The notes beneath the pieces are model-generated. The model was not told where the DNA came from. It saw only the letters and a list, made by a program, of their open reading frames with translations, and did not search any database. 64,000 nt of DNA from Clostridia bacterium (GTDB taxonomy: Bacteria > Bacillota > Clostridia > Christensenellales > CAG-138). The translations under genes were made by a program, and so were the position numbers. Below are positions 45,065-54,875 of the stretch, piece by piece (the first letter of the stretch is position 1; every line of letters starts with the position of its first letter). The stretch lies in the NCBI GenBank assembly GCA_017429985.1, contig JAFRNW010000035.1, positions 1-64,000 on the forward strand, given 5' to 3'.

Positions 45065-47011
45065 TTATTTGGCTTTTGTTGCGATTTCGTCAAGAAGCAT
45101 CGCGGAGAACTCCTCGAGGGTCTTCGCGCCGAGATCCCCATTCTTTCTGGAGCGGACGGAGAGGAGGCCGGACTCGACTTCCTTGTCTCCGAGCACCAGC
45201 ATGTAGGGAACCTTCTGCATCTGCGCCTCGCGGATCTTGAACCCGATCTTCTCGTTGCGCAGATCGGTCTCGACGCGTACGCCGCGGGCAGCGAGGTACT
45301 TCTCGACCTCCACGCAGCGGTCGGCGGCACGGTCCGTGATGGGCAGGACCTTGACCTGGACCGGAGCGAGCCATGCCGGGAAAGCGCCGGCGTATTTCTC
45401 GATCAGAAGGGCGAGTGTGCGCTCATAGCAGCCGAGACTCGTCCTGTGGATGACGACGGGGTATTTCTTCTGGCCGTCGCTGTCCGTGTAAACCATCCCG
45501 TAGCGTTCGGCAAGCTGGAAATCGATCTGGATGGTGATGAGCGTGTCCTCTTTTCCGAATACGTTCTTGATCTGGATATCGAGCTTCGGCCCGTAGAAGG
45601 CCGCTTCGCCGTCTGCTTCGTAGAAATCGATATTCAGGTCGTTCAGGATGTCGCGCATCAGGTTCTGTGTCTTTTCCCAGCTGGATTTCTCACCGATATA
45701 TTTATCCTTGTTGTTTTCATCCCATTTGGAGAAACGATATGTAACGTCCTCCAGGAGGCCGACCGTGTCGAGCATGTATTTGGCAAGGTCGAGACATCCG
45801 CGGAATTCGTCCTCGAGCTGATCCGGACGAACGGCAAGATGTCCTTCCGAAATGGTGAACTGACGGACGCGGATCAGGCCGTGCATTTCGCCCGAACTCT
45901 CGTTCCGGAACAGGGTGCTGGTTTCGTTATAGCGGAGCGGCAGGTCACGGTAGGAGCGCGGCCTGTTCAGGTAGGCCATGAACTGGAAGGGGCAGGTCAT
46001 GGGACGGAGCGCAAAGATTTCCTTTGTTTCATCGTCCTGATCCGCCTTGTCGCCCATGACGAACATGCCGTCCCGGTAATGATCCCAGTGCCCGGATACT
46101 TTATACAGCTCACGCTTTGCCATGAACGGGGTCTTTGTGAGCAGATAACCGCGCCGCTGCTCCTCATCCTCGACAAAACGCTGGAGTTGCTGAATGATCC
46201 TGGCTCCTTTCGGAAGAAGGATCGGGAGACCCTGGCCGATCAGATCGACGGTCGTGAAGAGCTCCAGCTCGCGGCCGAGTTTGTTATGGTCGCGCTTCTT
46301 CGCTTCTTCCAGCTTCGCGAGATACTCATCCAGATCCGCTTTCTTGTCAAATGCCGTACCGTAAATGCGCTGCAGCATTTTGTTCTTTTCGTTTCCGCGC
46401 CAGTAAGCGCCCGCTGTCGACTGAAGCTTGAAGTTTTTGATTTTGGCAGTGGATGCGACGTGAGGGCCAGCGCAGAGATCCACGAAATCACCCTGGCGGT
46501 AGAAGCTGATGGTCGCGTCTTCCGGAAGATCGCGGATCAGCTCGACCTTGTAGGGTTCGCCGAGATCCTGCATGAAACGGATCGCTTCTTCGCGGGGAAG
46601 CTCGAAACGTTCGAGAGCGAGGTCCTCCTTCTGAATCTTGGCCATTTCCTTTTCGATCTTTTCCAGATCTTCCGCTGTGAACGGGGTATCGGTATCGAAG
46701 TCGTAATAAAAGCCGTTTTCGATGGCAGGGCCGATCGCGAGCTTTACGTTCGGGTAAAGACGCTTGACAGCCTGCGCGAGGATATGGGATGTCGTATGGC
46801 GGTAGGCCCATCTTCCGTCCGCATCGTCGAATGTGCAGAAGCGGATCTCGTGGTCCCCGTGGATCGGCCGGAAGACATCGCTGTTCTTACCGTCGATCAG
46901 ACAGGATACGGTGGCTTTTGCAAGCCTGGGGCTGATCGATTCCGCAATGCTGAGCGGGGAAATGCCGTCGGGATACTCTCGGTTGCTACCGTCCGGGAAA
47001 GTAATGATCAT
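45065..47011 (-). CDS. thrS: threonyl-tRNA synthetase
   Basis: Charges tRNA-Thr. The 648-residue class II enzyme has the TGS-like N-terminus, the editing domain with HTTSHILAQAVKR (zinc/editing His pair) and YYDFDTD, the catalytic core with MTCPFQFM, RNESSGEMHGLIRVRQF, and class II motif 3 at HRTSLGCYERTLALLIE, then the anticodon-binding domain from about residue 540. Length and order are standard. SD AAGGAGG precedes the ATG. Expression is controlled by a threonine T-box. Confidence 0.97.
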   Translation of the reverse strand: MIITFPDGSNREYPDGISPLSIAESISPRLAKATVSCLIDGKNSDVFRPIHGDHEIRFCTFDDADGRWAYRHTTSHILAQAVKRLYPNVKLAIGPAIENGFYYDFDTDTPFTAEDLEKIEKEMAKIQKEDLALERFELPREEAIRFMQDLGEPYKVELIRDLPEDATISFYRQGDFVDLCAGPHVASTAKIKNFKLQSTAGAYWRGNEKNKMLQRIYGTAFDKKADLDEYLAKLEEAKKRDHNKLGRELELFTTVDLIGQGLPILLPKGARIIQQLQRFVEDEEQRRGYLLTKTPFMAKRELYKVSGHWDHYRDGMFVMGDKADQDDETKEIFALRPMTCPFQFMAYLNRPRSYRDLPLRYNETSTLFRNESSGEMHGLIRVRQFTISEGHLAVRPDQLEDEFRGCLDLAKYMLDTVGLLEDVTYRFSKWDENNKDKYIGEKSSWEKTQNLMRDILNDLNIDFYEADGEAAFYGPKLDIQIKNVFGKEDTLITIQIDFQLAERYGMVYTDSDGQKKYPVVIHRTSLGCYERTLALLIEKYAGAFPAWLAPVQVKVLPITDRAADRCVEVEKYLAARGVRVETDLRNEKIGFKIREAQMQKVPYMLVLGDKEVESGLLSVRSRKNGDLGAKTLEEFSAMLLDEIATKAK

Positions 47012-47255
47012 ATTTGGTTCCTCCTTGCGTAATACACTTGTTCAATAATAAAACGCCCCTCGATGACTCGAGGGGCGATCATGACAATATCGCGGTTCCA
47101 CCCTGATTTATAACTTCTCTGGGCTGTAACGGGCCCGCCCGTCGGAATCAGCGGGTGGTACAGCAATCTGCTTTTTGAAGGACTTCCAGCAAGTGTCCCT
47201 CTCTCTGTGAAAAAGCTCAGAAAACTGCTTGTTCCGCATCAGCTTCCAATCAGAA
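47012..47255 (-). promoter_or_regulatory. threonine T-box leader of thrS
   Basis: On the minus strand the T-box core AGGGTGGAACCGCG (47104-47091) is followed by a terminator CGCCCCTCGA/TCGAGGGGCG (47077-47054) and TTTTATTATT. Upstream lie stem I elements (GAGAGAGGGAC and CTGGAAG). Two ACC triplets at 47159-47154 are candidate Thr specifiers; the choice is inference. Uncharged tRNA-Thr should stabilise the antiterminator and allow thrS transcription. Confidence 0.9.
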
Positions 47256-47259
47256 GATT

Positions 47260-47289
47260 ATTATAATCCTTATGCAAATAGGTTGTCAA
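47260..47289 (-). promoter_or_regulatory. promoter of the thrS T-box transcript
   Basis: On the minus strand TTGACA (47289-47284), 18 bases, TATAAT (47265-47260). Its -35 overlaps the -35 of the divergent tig promoter. Confidence 0.75.
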
Positions 47290-47312
47290 GCCAGAGGCAG
47301 ATGTGGTAATAT
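47283..47312 (+). promoter_or_regulatory. promoter of tig
   Basis: TTGTCA (47283-47288), 18 bases, TAATAT (47307-47312). The -35 occupies the same bases as the thrS -35 on the other strand. Confidence 0.5.
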
Positions 47313-47367
47313 AACCAGATAGTGGGCTATTATGCAGTTACAATAAATGAGCCAATTGGAGGATACT

Positions 47368-48753
47368 ATGGCAACAGTGGAAAAGCTTGACCACGATAAG
47401 GTCAAATTGACAATCTCGGTAGACGCCGATACGTTTGCTGCGGCAGTTCAGCAGGCATATGTGAAGAACCGCCAGCATTACAAAGTCCAGGGATTCCGCG
47501 CCGGAAAAGCGCCCCGCAAGATCATCGAGACCCTTTACGGCGAGGACGTGTTCTATGTTGACGCGTTTGAGTTCTGCTGGGGAGACGCATATGATGAGGC
47601 GGTCGAGGAACTCGGACTGGAACCGGTCGATCAGCCGCAAATCTCCATTGAGTCGATGAGCCTGAAAGACGGCATGACATATACGGCGGAAGTTCAGCTG
47701 AAACCCGAGGTCACGCTCGGCGAGTATAAAGGAATCGAAATCGAAAAGCCGGACTACTCGGTCAAAGACGAAGAAGTCGAAGCGAAGATCAACGAGGAAC
47801 GTGAAAAGAACGCCCGTTTCCTGGACGTTGACCGTGCTGCGGAATACGGAGACCGTGTCCTGATCGATTACACCGGTTCCGTTAACGGCGAAAAGTTTGA
47901 AGGCGGCACCGCGGAAGAGCAGACGCTCGTCCTCGGTTCCAACGCGTTCATCCCGGGATTTGAAGAGCAGGTCGTCGGAATGAAACAGGGCGAGGAGCGC
48001 GACATCAATGTTAAGTTCCCGGATGATTACCATGCCGAGGAACTGGCGGGGAAGGATGCCGTTTTTGCCGTGAAGCTTCATTCCGTCCAGATCAAGGAGC
48101 TTCCGGCTCTGGATGACGAGTTTGCCAAGGACGTATCGGATTTTGATACGCTGGAGGAATACAAGGCGGACGTGCGCAAGACGATGGTGGAGCAGGCAAG
48201 CAAGAATGAAAAGACCGCCATTGAAAACCTTGCGATCCGTCAGGCGTGCGACAATGCGGCCGTGGAGATCCCCGACTGCATGATCAAGCGCCAGATCGAC
48301 TGGATGCTGGACGATTTCCGTTACAGGCTTCAGATGAGCGGGATCTCCATGGACGATTACTGCAACTACCTGGGAACCACGCCCGATCAGATGCGGGATC
48401 AGTTCCGTCCCGAGGCGGAGGCAAGGGTGAAGATGCAACTCGTGATGGAAAAGATCGTGAACGAAGAAGGCATCGAGTGCACGGACGAAGATCTGAACGA
48501 GATCATCGAGCAGTACGCCAAGGATAACAACATGACCGCAGAGGAATTCAGAGCGAATCTGAAAGACAACGATCTGGACTATCTGCGCGAGCGCAAGAAA
48601 TCCGAAAAAGCGATCAATCTGATCGTTGACAATCTGAAATTCAAAAAGGCTGCAAAGACTGCTGCGAAGAAGAAGACTGCTGCAAAGAAGACGTCTTCCA
48701 AAAAAGCGGAAGCCAAGGCCGAGGCGGAAGAAAAGCCCGAAGCCGCCGAATAA
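47368..48753 (+). CDS. tig: trigger factor with Lys/Ala-rich tail
   Basis: A ribosome-associated chaperone and prolyl isomerase. The 461-residue protein has the ribosome-binding loop (GFRAGKAPRKIIE, signature FRxGKxP), the FKBP domain YGDRVLIDYTGSVNG through AELAGKDAVFAV-like sequence, and the helical C-terminal arms. The last 36 residues (from about 425) are Lys/Ala repeats resembling a histone H1 tail and then a Glu-rich end, beyond the usual C-terminus. The ATG at 47368 has TTGGAGG five bases upstream; the ATG at 47347 lacks an SD. It heads tig-clpP-clpX, a conserved order. Confidence 0.95.
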   Translation: MATVEKLDHDKVKLTISVDADTFAAAVQQAYVKNRQHYKVQGFRAGKAPRKIIETLYGEDVFYVDAFEFCWGDAYDEAVEELGLEPVDQPQISIESMSLKDGMTYTAEVQLKPEVTLGEYKGIEIEKPDYSVKDEEVEAKINEEREKNARFLDVDRAAEYGDRVLIDYTGSVNGEKFEGGTAEEQTLVLGSNAFIPGFEEQVVGMKQGEERDINVKFPDDYHAEELAGKDAVFAVKLHSVQIKELPALDDEFAKDVSDFDTLEEYKADVRKTMVEQASKNEKTAIENLAIRQACDNAAVEIPDCMIKRQIDWMLDDFRYRLQMSGISMDDYCNYLGTTPDQMRDQFRPEAEARVKMQLVMEKIVNEEGIECTDEDLNEIIEQYAKDNNMTAEEFRANLKDNDLDYLRERKKSEKAINLIVDNLKFKKAAKTAAKKKTAAKKTSSKKAEAKAEAEEKPEAAE

Positions 48754-48880
48754 TCCGGCAGAGGCAGGCGGGCTGGTTCCGGCCGTGTTCGGACCGGGAC
48801 GTGCAGCCGTATGAAATCGAAATGGCTCGGGAACATCCGGGGGAAAGGAAGATCCGGTCAGCGGATCGGCTGATCGGATC

Positions 48881-49477
48881 ATGATTTGCAACATGAATTT
48901 GGTTCCGATGGTGGTCGAACAGACCAGTCAGGGCGAGCGCTCTTATGACATTTATTCCCGTCTTCTGAAAGACAGGATCATCTTTCTCGGCGGCGAAGTG
49001 GATGACGACACGGCGAATATCATTGTGGCGCAGATGCTGTTCCTGGAAGCGGATGATCCCGACAAGGACATCTATCTTTACATCAACAGCCCGGGCGGTT
49101 CCGTGAGCGCAGGCATGGCGATCTACGACACGATGCAGTATATCAAATGCGAAGTGTCCACGATCTGCGTCGGTCTCGCCGCATCCATGGGCGCGTTTCT
49201 CCTCGCTGCCGGCGCAAAGGGAAAACGCCGCGCTCTTCCGAATGCGGAGATCATGATCCACCAGCCCAGCGGCGGCGCGCGCGGTCAGGCGACGGACATG
49301 AACATCCAGGTGGAGCAGATCCTGCGCATCAAGAAACGGCTGAACTCGATCCTGGCGCAAAGGACCGGGCAGTCGTATGAGACCATCAGCGCCGACACGG
49401 AGCGGGACAATTATATGACGCCGGAACAGGCGAAGGAATACGGTCTGATCGACGAGATCATTCAGCCTAGACGGTAA
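48881..49477 (+). CDS. clpP: ATP-dependent Clp protease, proteolytic subunit
   Basis: The 198-residue serine protease forms the barrel that degrades proteins unfolded by ClpX. Catalytic residues are Ser in [16 protein letters not shown], His in AEIMIHQP, and the Asp in TERDNYM. N-terminal [24 protein letters not shown] matches the family. The start may be the ATG at 48881 or that at 48893; only a weak GGAAAGGAAG lies further upstream. It follows tig by 127 bases and precedes clpX by 20. Confidence 0.96.
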   Translation: MICNMNLVPMVVEQTSQGERSYDIYSRLLKDRIIFLGGEVDDDTANIIVAQMLFLEADDPDKDIYLYINSPGGSVSAGMAIYDTMQYIKCEVSTICVGLAASMGAFLLAAGAKGKRRALPNAEIMIHQPSGGARGQATDMNIQVEQILRIKKRLNSILAQRTGQSYETISADTERDNYMTPEQAKEYGLIDEIIQPRR

Positions 49478-49497
49478 CGGAGGGATATTCAGAACAG

Positions 49498-50817
49498 ATG
49501 CCGACGAAAAACGACAAGAGAAATCCGATCAGGTGCTCGTTCTGCGGGAAAACGCAGGATGAGGTCAACCGCATCATTGCGGGCCCCGGGGTATACATCT
49601 GCAACGAATGCGTGGAGCTGTGCCACGAGATCATCGAGGATGACAGGGTGCAGTCCGCGCCCGTAAAGGCAGCCATGGATTCCCTTCCGAAACCGAAGGA
49701 GATCCTTGAGACGCTGGACCAGTATGTGATCGGACAGGACGACGCCAAGCGTGCACTGGCGGTTGCGGTCTATAACCACTATAAGAGGATCAATGCCGGC
49801 AAGCAGAACGACGATGTGGAGCTTCAGAAGAGCAATATCGTCATGCTCGGACCGACCGGCTGCGGCAAAACGATGCTGGCGCAGACGCTGGCAAAAATAC
49901 TGGACGTTCCGTTCGCCGTCGCGGACGCGACGAGCCTGACGGAAGCCGGATACGTGGGCGAGGATGTGGAAAACATCCTCCTGAAACTGATCCAGGCGGC
50001 CGATTATGATGTCCAGAAGGCGGAAAAAGGCATTATTTATGTCGATGAGATCGATAAAATCGCACGCAAGGGCGAGAATGTGTCCATTACGCGCGACGTA
50101 TCCGGAGAGGGCGTCCAGCAGGCGCTTCTGAAGATCGTGGAAGGGACCGTCGCTTCCGTTCCGCCCCAGGGAGGAAGAAAGCATCCTCACCAGGAATTCA
50201 TCCAGATCGATACGACGAATATCCTGTTTATCTGCGGTGGCGCTTTTACGGGAATCGATAAGATCATCGAGAAGCGGACCGGTCAGAAGATGATGGGATT
50301 CGGAGCGGATGTCCAGTCGAACGTGCAGAAGGACATCGGGGAAGTTCTCAAGAACATTCTCCCGGAGGATCTCCTGAAATTCGGTCTTATCCCGGAATTC
50401 GTAGGCCGTATGCCCATCATCGTGACGCTCGAGAATCTGGATGAGGATGCGCTGGTCAGGATCCTTTCGGAGCCGAAGAATGCGCTTTCCAGACAGTATA
50501 AGCGGCTGTTCGAGATGGACAACGTCGAGCTTACATTCGAGGAAGACGCCCTGCGCGAAGTGGCGCATCTTGCGATCGAACGGAAGACGGGGGCACGCGG
50601 CCTCCGCGCCATTCTCGAGGATGTCATGCTGGATATCATGTTCGACATTCCTTCGGACAAGGATATCGTTGCCGTACGCGTCACGAAGGATACGATCGAT
50701 AAAAAAACAAAGCCGATCATTACCAGAAAGGCTTTGAATCACCCGAAACGCAGTTCGAACAAGAACAATGGGAAGGGAGAGGCTCTGGACGCGGGTGATC
50801 CGGAACAGACTGCCTGA
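49498..50817 (+). CDS. clpX: ATP-dependent Clp protease, ATPase subunit ClpX
   Basis: Hexameric AAA+ unfoldase that feeds ClpP. The 439-residue protein has the N-terminal C4 zinc finger [10 protein letters not shown] and CNECVELC, Walker [14 protein letters not shown], Walker [12 protein letters not shown], the pore loop region GYVGEDVE, arginine-finger stretch TGARGLR, and IGF-type ClpP-binding loop before [15 protein letters not shown] sequence. Length is typical. SD CGGAGGG. Genes tig, clpP and clpX probably form one operon. Confidence 0.97.
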   Translation: MPTKNDKRNPIRCSFCGKTQDEVNRIIAGPGVYICNECVELCHEIIEDDRVQSAPVKAAMDSLPKPKEILETLDQYVIGQDDAKRALAVAVYNHYKRINAGKQNDDVELQKSNIVMLGPTGCGKTMLAQTLAKILDVPFAVADATSLTEAGYVGEDVENILLKLIQAADYDVQKAEKGIIYVDEIDKIARKGENVSITRDVSGEGVQQALLKIVEGTVASVPPQGGRKHPHQEFIQIDTTNILFICGGAFTGIDKIIEKRTGQKMMGFGADVQSNVQKDIGEVLKNILPEDLLKFGLIPEFVGRMPIIVTLENLDEDALVRILSEPKNALSRQYKRLFEMDNVELTFEEDALREVAHLAIERKTGARGLRAILEDVMLDIMFDIPSDKDIVAVRVTKDTIDKKTKPIITRKALNHPKRSSNKNNGKGEALDAGDPEQTA

Positions 50818-50822
50818 AGCAT

Positions 50823-51731
50823 ATGAAATCGACATTGTTTTCCATCGCAACCTGCCTGTTCCTTGTCGGACTGCTGTGCCTGTTCGGCGTGGCTTGTTCC
50901 GCCCCGGGTTCTGAACCGGCGGAACCGCAGGAGGCAGTCGTACAGATTGCGGAAGCGACGCCCGCTCCGACAGCGGAGCCGGTGACGCCCGTTGTTGCGG
51001 TATTCGGGGGTGACAGGGGATTTGAGGAGGTAGGCGGACTGCTTTCGCAGGTCCGTGACGCGGAGATCGCGGACGGAACCCAGGGGATTCCGGAGCATAC
51101 CGCGGTCGCCTTCTTCTATCTGGACAACCGGAAGGACGTTCCCGAAATCAGCAGCCTTGCGGATAACGGGATCCCTGTCGTGGTCTATAACAGGATCGGA
51201 TTCGAATGCCCGGACGATGCCGTGACGGTCGGATATACGGAGGTTTACGGATCGGACCGCGAGAGCGTCATGGAGGACGCGATCGCGTATCCCCCGCATG
51301 ACACGCCTGTCAGAATGTTCGGCGTATTTCCGAATGAGGAAAGCGAGGCGTTCCAGCTGTTTCAGGATATGATATCCGAGGGAAAGATCCTGAGAAAGGG
51401 CCTGTATCTGGGCCCCGCGGATTCCGCTTACATGAACTGGATCGAGCGGAAGCTGGATGCGTTCCTGGAAGGCATGCTGGACTGCGCGTATGTCGAGACG
51501 GCGGAAGAGGCGGCAGTGCTTGCGAACGCGCTGATCGAGAGAGGCCGCGATGATTTCGAGATCTTTACGGTTGAATCCGGTGAAGAACTTGCATCCCTTG
51601 CGGAGGCATATCCGAGGATCTTCCCGCATTTCATGCGGTTTGATGACGACGGAGCCATGGAGGAATCGGTCAACCTGATCAATTCGATCCTTGCAGGCGA
51701 AGCGGTGGAGGATGTCCTTCTGGACGGCTGA
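50823..51731 (+). CDS. putative lipoprotein, periplasmic-binding-like, function unknown
   Basis: A 302-residue exported lipoprotein with lipobox FGVAC, then a Pro/Thr linker. The rest has alternating beta-alpha character (VVAVFGGD, NGIPVVVYNRIG, VRMFGVFP, ILRKGLYLG) that recalls type 1 solute-binding proteins of the sugar/LacI group. No binding residues are identified. It starts six bases after clpX, with only a weak SD, and is followed by a terminator. Its function and link to the protease genes are unknown. Confidence 0.6.
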   Translation: MKSTLFSIATCLFLVGLLCLFGVACSAPGSEPAEPQEAVVQIAEATPAPTAEPVTPVVAVFGGDRGFEEVGGLLSQVRDAEIADGTQGIPEHTAVAFFYLDNRKDVPEISSLADNGIPVVVYNRIGFECPDDAVTVGYTEVYGSDRESVMEDAIAYPPHDTPVRMFGVFPNEESEAFQLFQDMISEGKILRKGLYLGPADSAYMNWIERKLDAFLEGMLDCAYVETAEEAAVLANALIERGRDDFEIFTVESGEELASLAEAYPRIFPHFMRFDDDGAMEESVNLINSILAGEAVEDVLLDG

Positions 51732-51760
51732 ACCTGTTTTACAGATGCATTTATTAAGAG

Positions 51761-51791
51761 AAAGGCGGAGCGATCCGCTTTTTCTTTTTTT
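51761..51791 (+). terminator. terminator after the clpX-linked lipoprotein gene
   Basis: GCGGA (51765-51769) pairs with TCCGC (51774-51778) around a four-base loop, followed by a T-rich run. Confidence 0.7.
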
Positions 51792-51810
51792 CCGAATTGC
51801 TTTTTCCCCG

Positions 51811-51840
51811 GAAAGGAAGAAGCGGAGCAGAGCTCCGCTT
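51811..51840 (-). terminator. probable terminator after the L,D-transpeptidase gene
   Basis: AAGCGGAGC (51820-51828) and GCTCCGCTT (51832-51840) are perfect inverted repeats. On the minus strand they are followed by CTTCCTTTCC, only moderately T-rich. Confidence 0.6.
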
Positions 51841-51864
51841 CCGTTTACTGAAATGGTTTGTGGA

Positions 51865-52977
51865 TCATGCGGCAGGCGCTGCAATGATCTCCGGCTCCGT
51901 GTCCTGAAGATCCAGTCCCCAGCCGGTTTTCAGCGATTTGGTCTTGACATATCCTGTCTCGGTATAGTACTCGATCTTCGAATACCCGCTGACCTCGTCG
52001 ATCTCGAGCACTTTGACCGGGGTGTCAAAAGGAACCTTGCAGATCCTGTGCTCGGAATCGGTCGACCGGTTGTCGCACATCCATACCGTCCCCTTCATAA
52101 TGTAAGCGTTCCGGATGGTATCGCTTTCGCCCTGTGTCATGGTGATGTAGCCGCGGTACACGTAGCCTTCCTTGCCCGCGGAAGAACGGACCTTGACCCA
52201 CGCGTCGTTGTAAAGCAGCACTTCCAGCTCATCACCGATCTCGAGGTGCTGGATCTTTTTGGCGCCGCTTTTGCTTTCTTTGCGGATCGCGGCGTTTTCA
52301 TGCGTGACCCAAGCTCTGTCGTTGTCGAGTTCCTCATGATCGTAAAAGTTCGCCTGGAGCTCGGAGTAATCCTTGAAGTCATACATGTTTCTTGCCGAAC
52401 TCAGAGCTCTCTGGACCGATTTGCTTGCGCGGTTGGAGTTGGTGACTTTCACGGTCGTGCCAGGACAGGCATAGTAGTAGAGCCATTTCGCGTCTTCCAC
52501 GAGGAGCCGGATGCATCCGTGTGAAACATCGTTTCCAAGGTTGCGGTAGGGGTTTTTCATCATGGTGGACAGATCGCGCTTTTTGAACATGACGGAATGG
52601 AAGTAGTTGTCTGCGACAAGCTGCGTCCAGTATCTGGCGTATTCGCTGAACTTTGCGAATTTGCCGAATCTCTCGCGCCCTCCGATCTTCCAGACGCCGG
52701 TGGGCGTCGGCGTGCTGTCGACGACGGCATCCGGATCGTCGCTCGATGCGCTCGCGGTCTTTCCGGTCGAGCAGATGAACCGGCGGACGATACGGGTATA
52801 TTCTCCGTTATCATCTCTCTCATATACCGTAACGGTCTGGTTTTTCAGATCCAGAACGATGTAGTATTTGTCCGGATCCGTGTTTTTCAGTTCATCCTTT
52901 GCGTCTGCCGCAGGGGCAAACATGAATACGCTGACAAAGGTCAGAACTGAAAGCAGCAGGCAGATACTTCTTCTCAT
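51865..52977 (-). CDS. L,D-transpeptidase (YkuD) with SH3-type repeats
   Basis: An exported wall enzyme that can form 3-3 cross-links or attach proteins to peptidoglycan. The 370-residue protein has a signal peptide (cleavage near ADAKDE) and a YkuD domain at about residues 38-185 with the catalytic motif SHGCIRL (Ser-His-Gly-Cys) and upstream His in YFHSVMF. The C-terminal 160 residues contain SH3-like repeats (about 220-275 and 285-350) that probably bind wall. ATG 52977 is chosen since GGGAGGAAAA precedes it; a TTG at 52989 would overlap the SD. It is a single gene next to an NlpC/P60 hydrolase. Confidence 0.9.
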   Translation of the reverse strand: MRRSICLLLSVLTFVSVFMFAPAADAKDELKNTDPDKYYIVLDLKNQTVTVYERDDNGEYTRIVRRFICSTGKTASASSDDPDAVVDSTPTPTGVWKIGGRERFGKFAKFSEYARYWTQLVADNYFHSVMFKKRDLSTMMKNPYRNLGNDVSHGCIRLLVEDAKWLYYYACPGTTVKVTNSNRASKSVQRALSSARNMYDFKDYSELQANFYDHEELDNDRAWVTHENAAIRKESKSGAKKIQHLEIGDELEVLLYNDAWVKVRSSAGKEGYVYRGYITMTQGESDTIRNAYIMKGTVWMCDNRSTDSEHRICKVPFDTPVKVLEIDEVSGYSKIEYYTETGYVKTKSLKTGWGLDLQDTEPEIIAAPAA

Positions 52978-53016
52978 TTTTCCTCCCAAATTGCGGTGAA
53001 CCGCAAAACAATTCTA

Positions 53017-54783
53017 TCAGAAGACCCTGTACGCCATCAGGAAATGGCTGGGCCAGTATGAACCCGAAAGGACCGTGCTGGTGATACGGACGCATCCTGC
53101 AGAGGATCCCGCGTCGATCATGCTTCCGCTTCCGAGGTAGATCCCGACGTGCCCCGCGGCCATAGAGGATCCGGAGAACACCAGGATATCTCCCCGCTTG
53201 CAGTTGCTGAGACTGTCGATCCGCGTGAATCTGTTGGTCGTCCTCCAGCCGATCGATGTCATATAGCTGATCTTCACGCCGCTTTCTTTCAGACAGTAAT
53301 AGACAAAACCGGAACAGTCGAATGAATTCGGACCTTTCGCACCGCTGACATACCTGCATCCTTTTTTGGACTGGGCGATCTCGATCAGCTTCTCCACGCC
53401 TTTGCCGGATGACGGGGAAGAGGAACCGCCGGACGAGCCGGAACTTCCGCCTCCCGATGCCGATCCTCCCGACGGAGTGGCGGAGGGTGTGACGGTTTTT
53501 GCCTTCTTCGCACTGCTGGAGAACAGGGAATTATACGTCCCGGTTCCGACTTTTCCGTCCGCGTGGAGCTTATTGCGCTCCTGAAACGCCATGACCGCTT
53601 CAGCCGTTTTTTCTCCGAAGTATCCCGTGACGTTGGCGGAACGGAGATAATTCAGCTTGGCAAGCCGCGTCTGGACTTTTTTCACGTCGCTTCCGGATTC
53701 GCCGATCTGCATCACGTACGCCTGGGCGTGGCTAGAAAGGATGGCCGATTTTGTGGAAGGTCCCAGCGTGCCGTCGACGACAAGATCGTTGTTCTGCTGG
53801 AATTTTCTGACAGCTGTCGCTGTCGCTTTTGTATATTCGCCGGTTGCGGAACCGCTGTAGTATTTCAGCTTCTTCAGTTTCTCCTGCACCTGCTTGATCA
53901 CGTCATCCTTATCGCCGATGGAATAACATTTGGAAACAGGGTTTTCCGAAAAAAGCTTCTCAAGCGTGTTATACCCGACCTTGCCGTCGCTTTTCAGGTT
54001 GTTTCTACTCTGGAAATCCTCTACCGCGCTTTGCGTGAGGTCCCCGAAAGTGCCTGTGATATTGGACTTTGTCGTAACGTATCCGAGCTCATACAGACGC
54101 TGCTGCACGCCCTCGACGTCATCTCCGGAATCGCCGAGCTGCATGACGTATTTTTTCGCGTCATCGGAAAAGAGGAGATAGTAGGTCTCGCTTCCGCAGA
54201 TTCCGTCGGAGGAGAGGCCGTTATGGCTCTGGAACGTTTTGACCGCTCTTTCCGTAATGGAGCCGTAATACTCCGTGGGTTCATCGGAATCCATATAACC
54301 AAGATCCATAAGCCGCTCCTGGATCTGCGCCACGACAGGAGACCGGTCCCCTTCGTCCAGTTTTGAGAAAGTGTCCTCCGCTGTTTCTGGGGATGAAGGA
54401 TCGCCGGAAGCGTCGCCGTTCCCTCCGGACAGGGAATCGCCGCCCGTATCATCCCCGGGCAGGACATCGGTTCCGTTTCCGGAGAAGGATTGCGCTGCAG
54501 GATCGGGATCCCCGGATGCAAAGACCGTTTCGCCGACGTGATCCGCGGTGACGGCGGTCTTTTTCCTCGGAGAAGCCAGAAGAATGATGATCACGGCCAT
54601 CAGCACGGCGGAGACGGAGGCGATACCGATCAGCAGGGTTTTCCTGGGGAGTTTTTTCAGATATTGGTAGCCGAAATAAATGCCCCTTCCGATTTTCCTG
54701 AACAGATTCAGAAAGAAATTGCGGACGGTGCGGACGATCTTTTGAAAGCTGTATTTCTTCTGATGCCTTTTTCCTTTACTCAC
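53017..54783 (-). CDS. PG-binding-repeat NlpC/P60 peptidoglycan hydrolase
   Basis: A 588-residue membrane-anchored hydrolase. A basic N-terminus and a membrane helix (about 55-72) are followed by a linker rich in Asp/Gly/Ser, then four peptidoglycan-binding repeats (each VxxxQxxLxxLGY with a final hydrophobic block), a Gly/Ser/Pro linker, and a C-terminal NlpC/P60 domain with Cys in NSFDCSGFVYYC and His in AGHVGIYLG. It should cut D-Glu-diamino-acid bonds in stem peptides. The start is GTG 54783 since AGGAGG lies six bases before it; an ATG at 54798 overlaps that SD. Neighbours are L,D-transpeptidase and MreB. Confidence 0.9.
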   Translation of the reverse strand: MSKGKRHQKKYSFQKIVRTVRNFFLNLFRKIGRGIYFGYQYLKKLPRKTLLIGIASVSAVLMAVIIILLASPRKKTAVTADHVGETVFASGDPDPAAQSFSGNGTDVLPGDDTGGDSLSGGNGDASGDPSSPETAEDTFSKLDEGDRSPVVAQIQERLMDLGYMDSDEPTEYYGSITERAVKTFQSHNGLSSDGICGSETYYLLFSDDAKKYVMQLGDSGDDVEGVQQRLYELGYVTTKSNITGTFGDLTQSAVEDFQSRNNLKSDGKVGYNTLEKLFSENPVSKCYSIGDKDDVIKQVQEKLKKLKYYSGSATGEYTKATATAVRKFQQNNDLVVDGTLGPSTKSAILSSHAQAYVMQIGESGSDVKKVQTRLAKLNYLRSANVTGYFGEKTAEAVMAFQERNKLHADGKVGTGTYNSLFSSSAKKAKTVTPSATPSGGSASGGGSSGSSGGSSSPSSGKGVEKLIEIAQSKKGCRYVSGAKGPNSFDCSGFVYYCLKESGVKISYMTSIGWRTTNRFTRIDSLSNCKRGDILVFSGSSMAAGHVGIYLGSGSMIDAGSSAGCVRITSTVLSGSYWPSHFLMAYRVF

Positions 54784-54875
54784 GGGATTCCTCCTCATGG
54801 AACTCTGATTCCGTGGAGTATATCAAACGAATTTGTCAAACTGATGAACACACTGAAAAGGTAGAGAGCCTTTTT

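Noticed and set aside
45020..47032. 670-codon open frame antisense to thrS
   Set aside because: Covers thrS exactly on the other strand, whose motifs and T-box are decisive.
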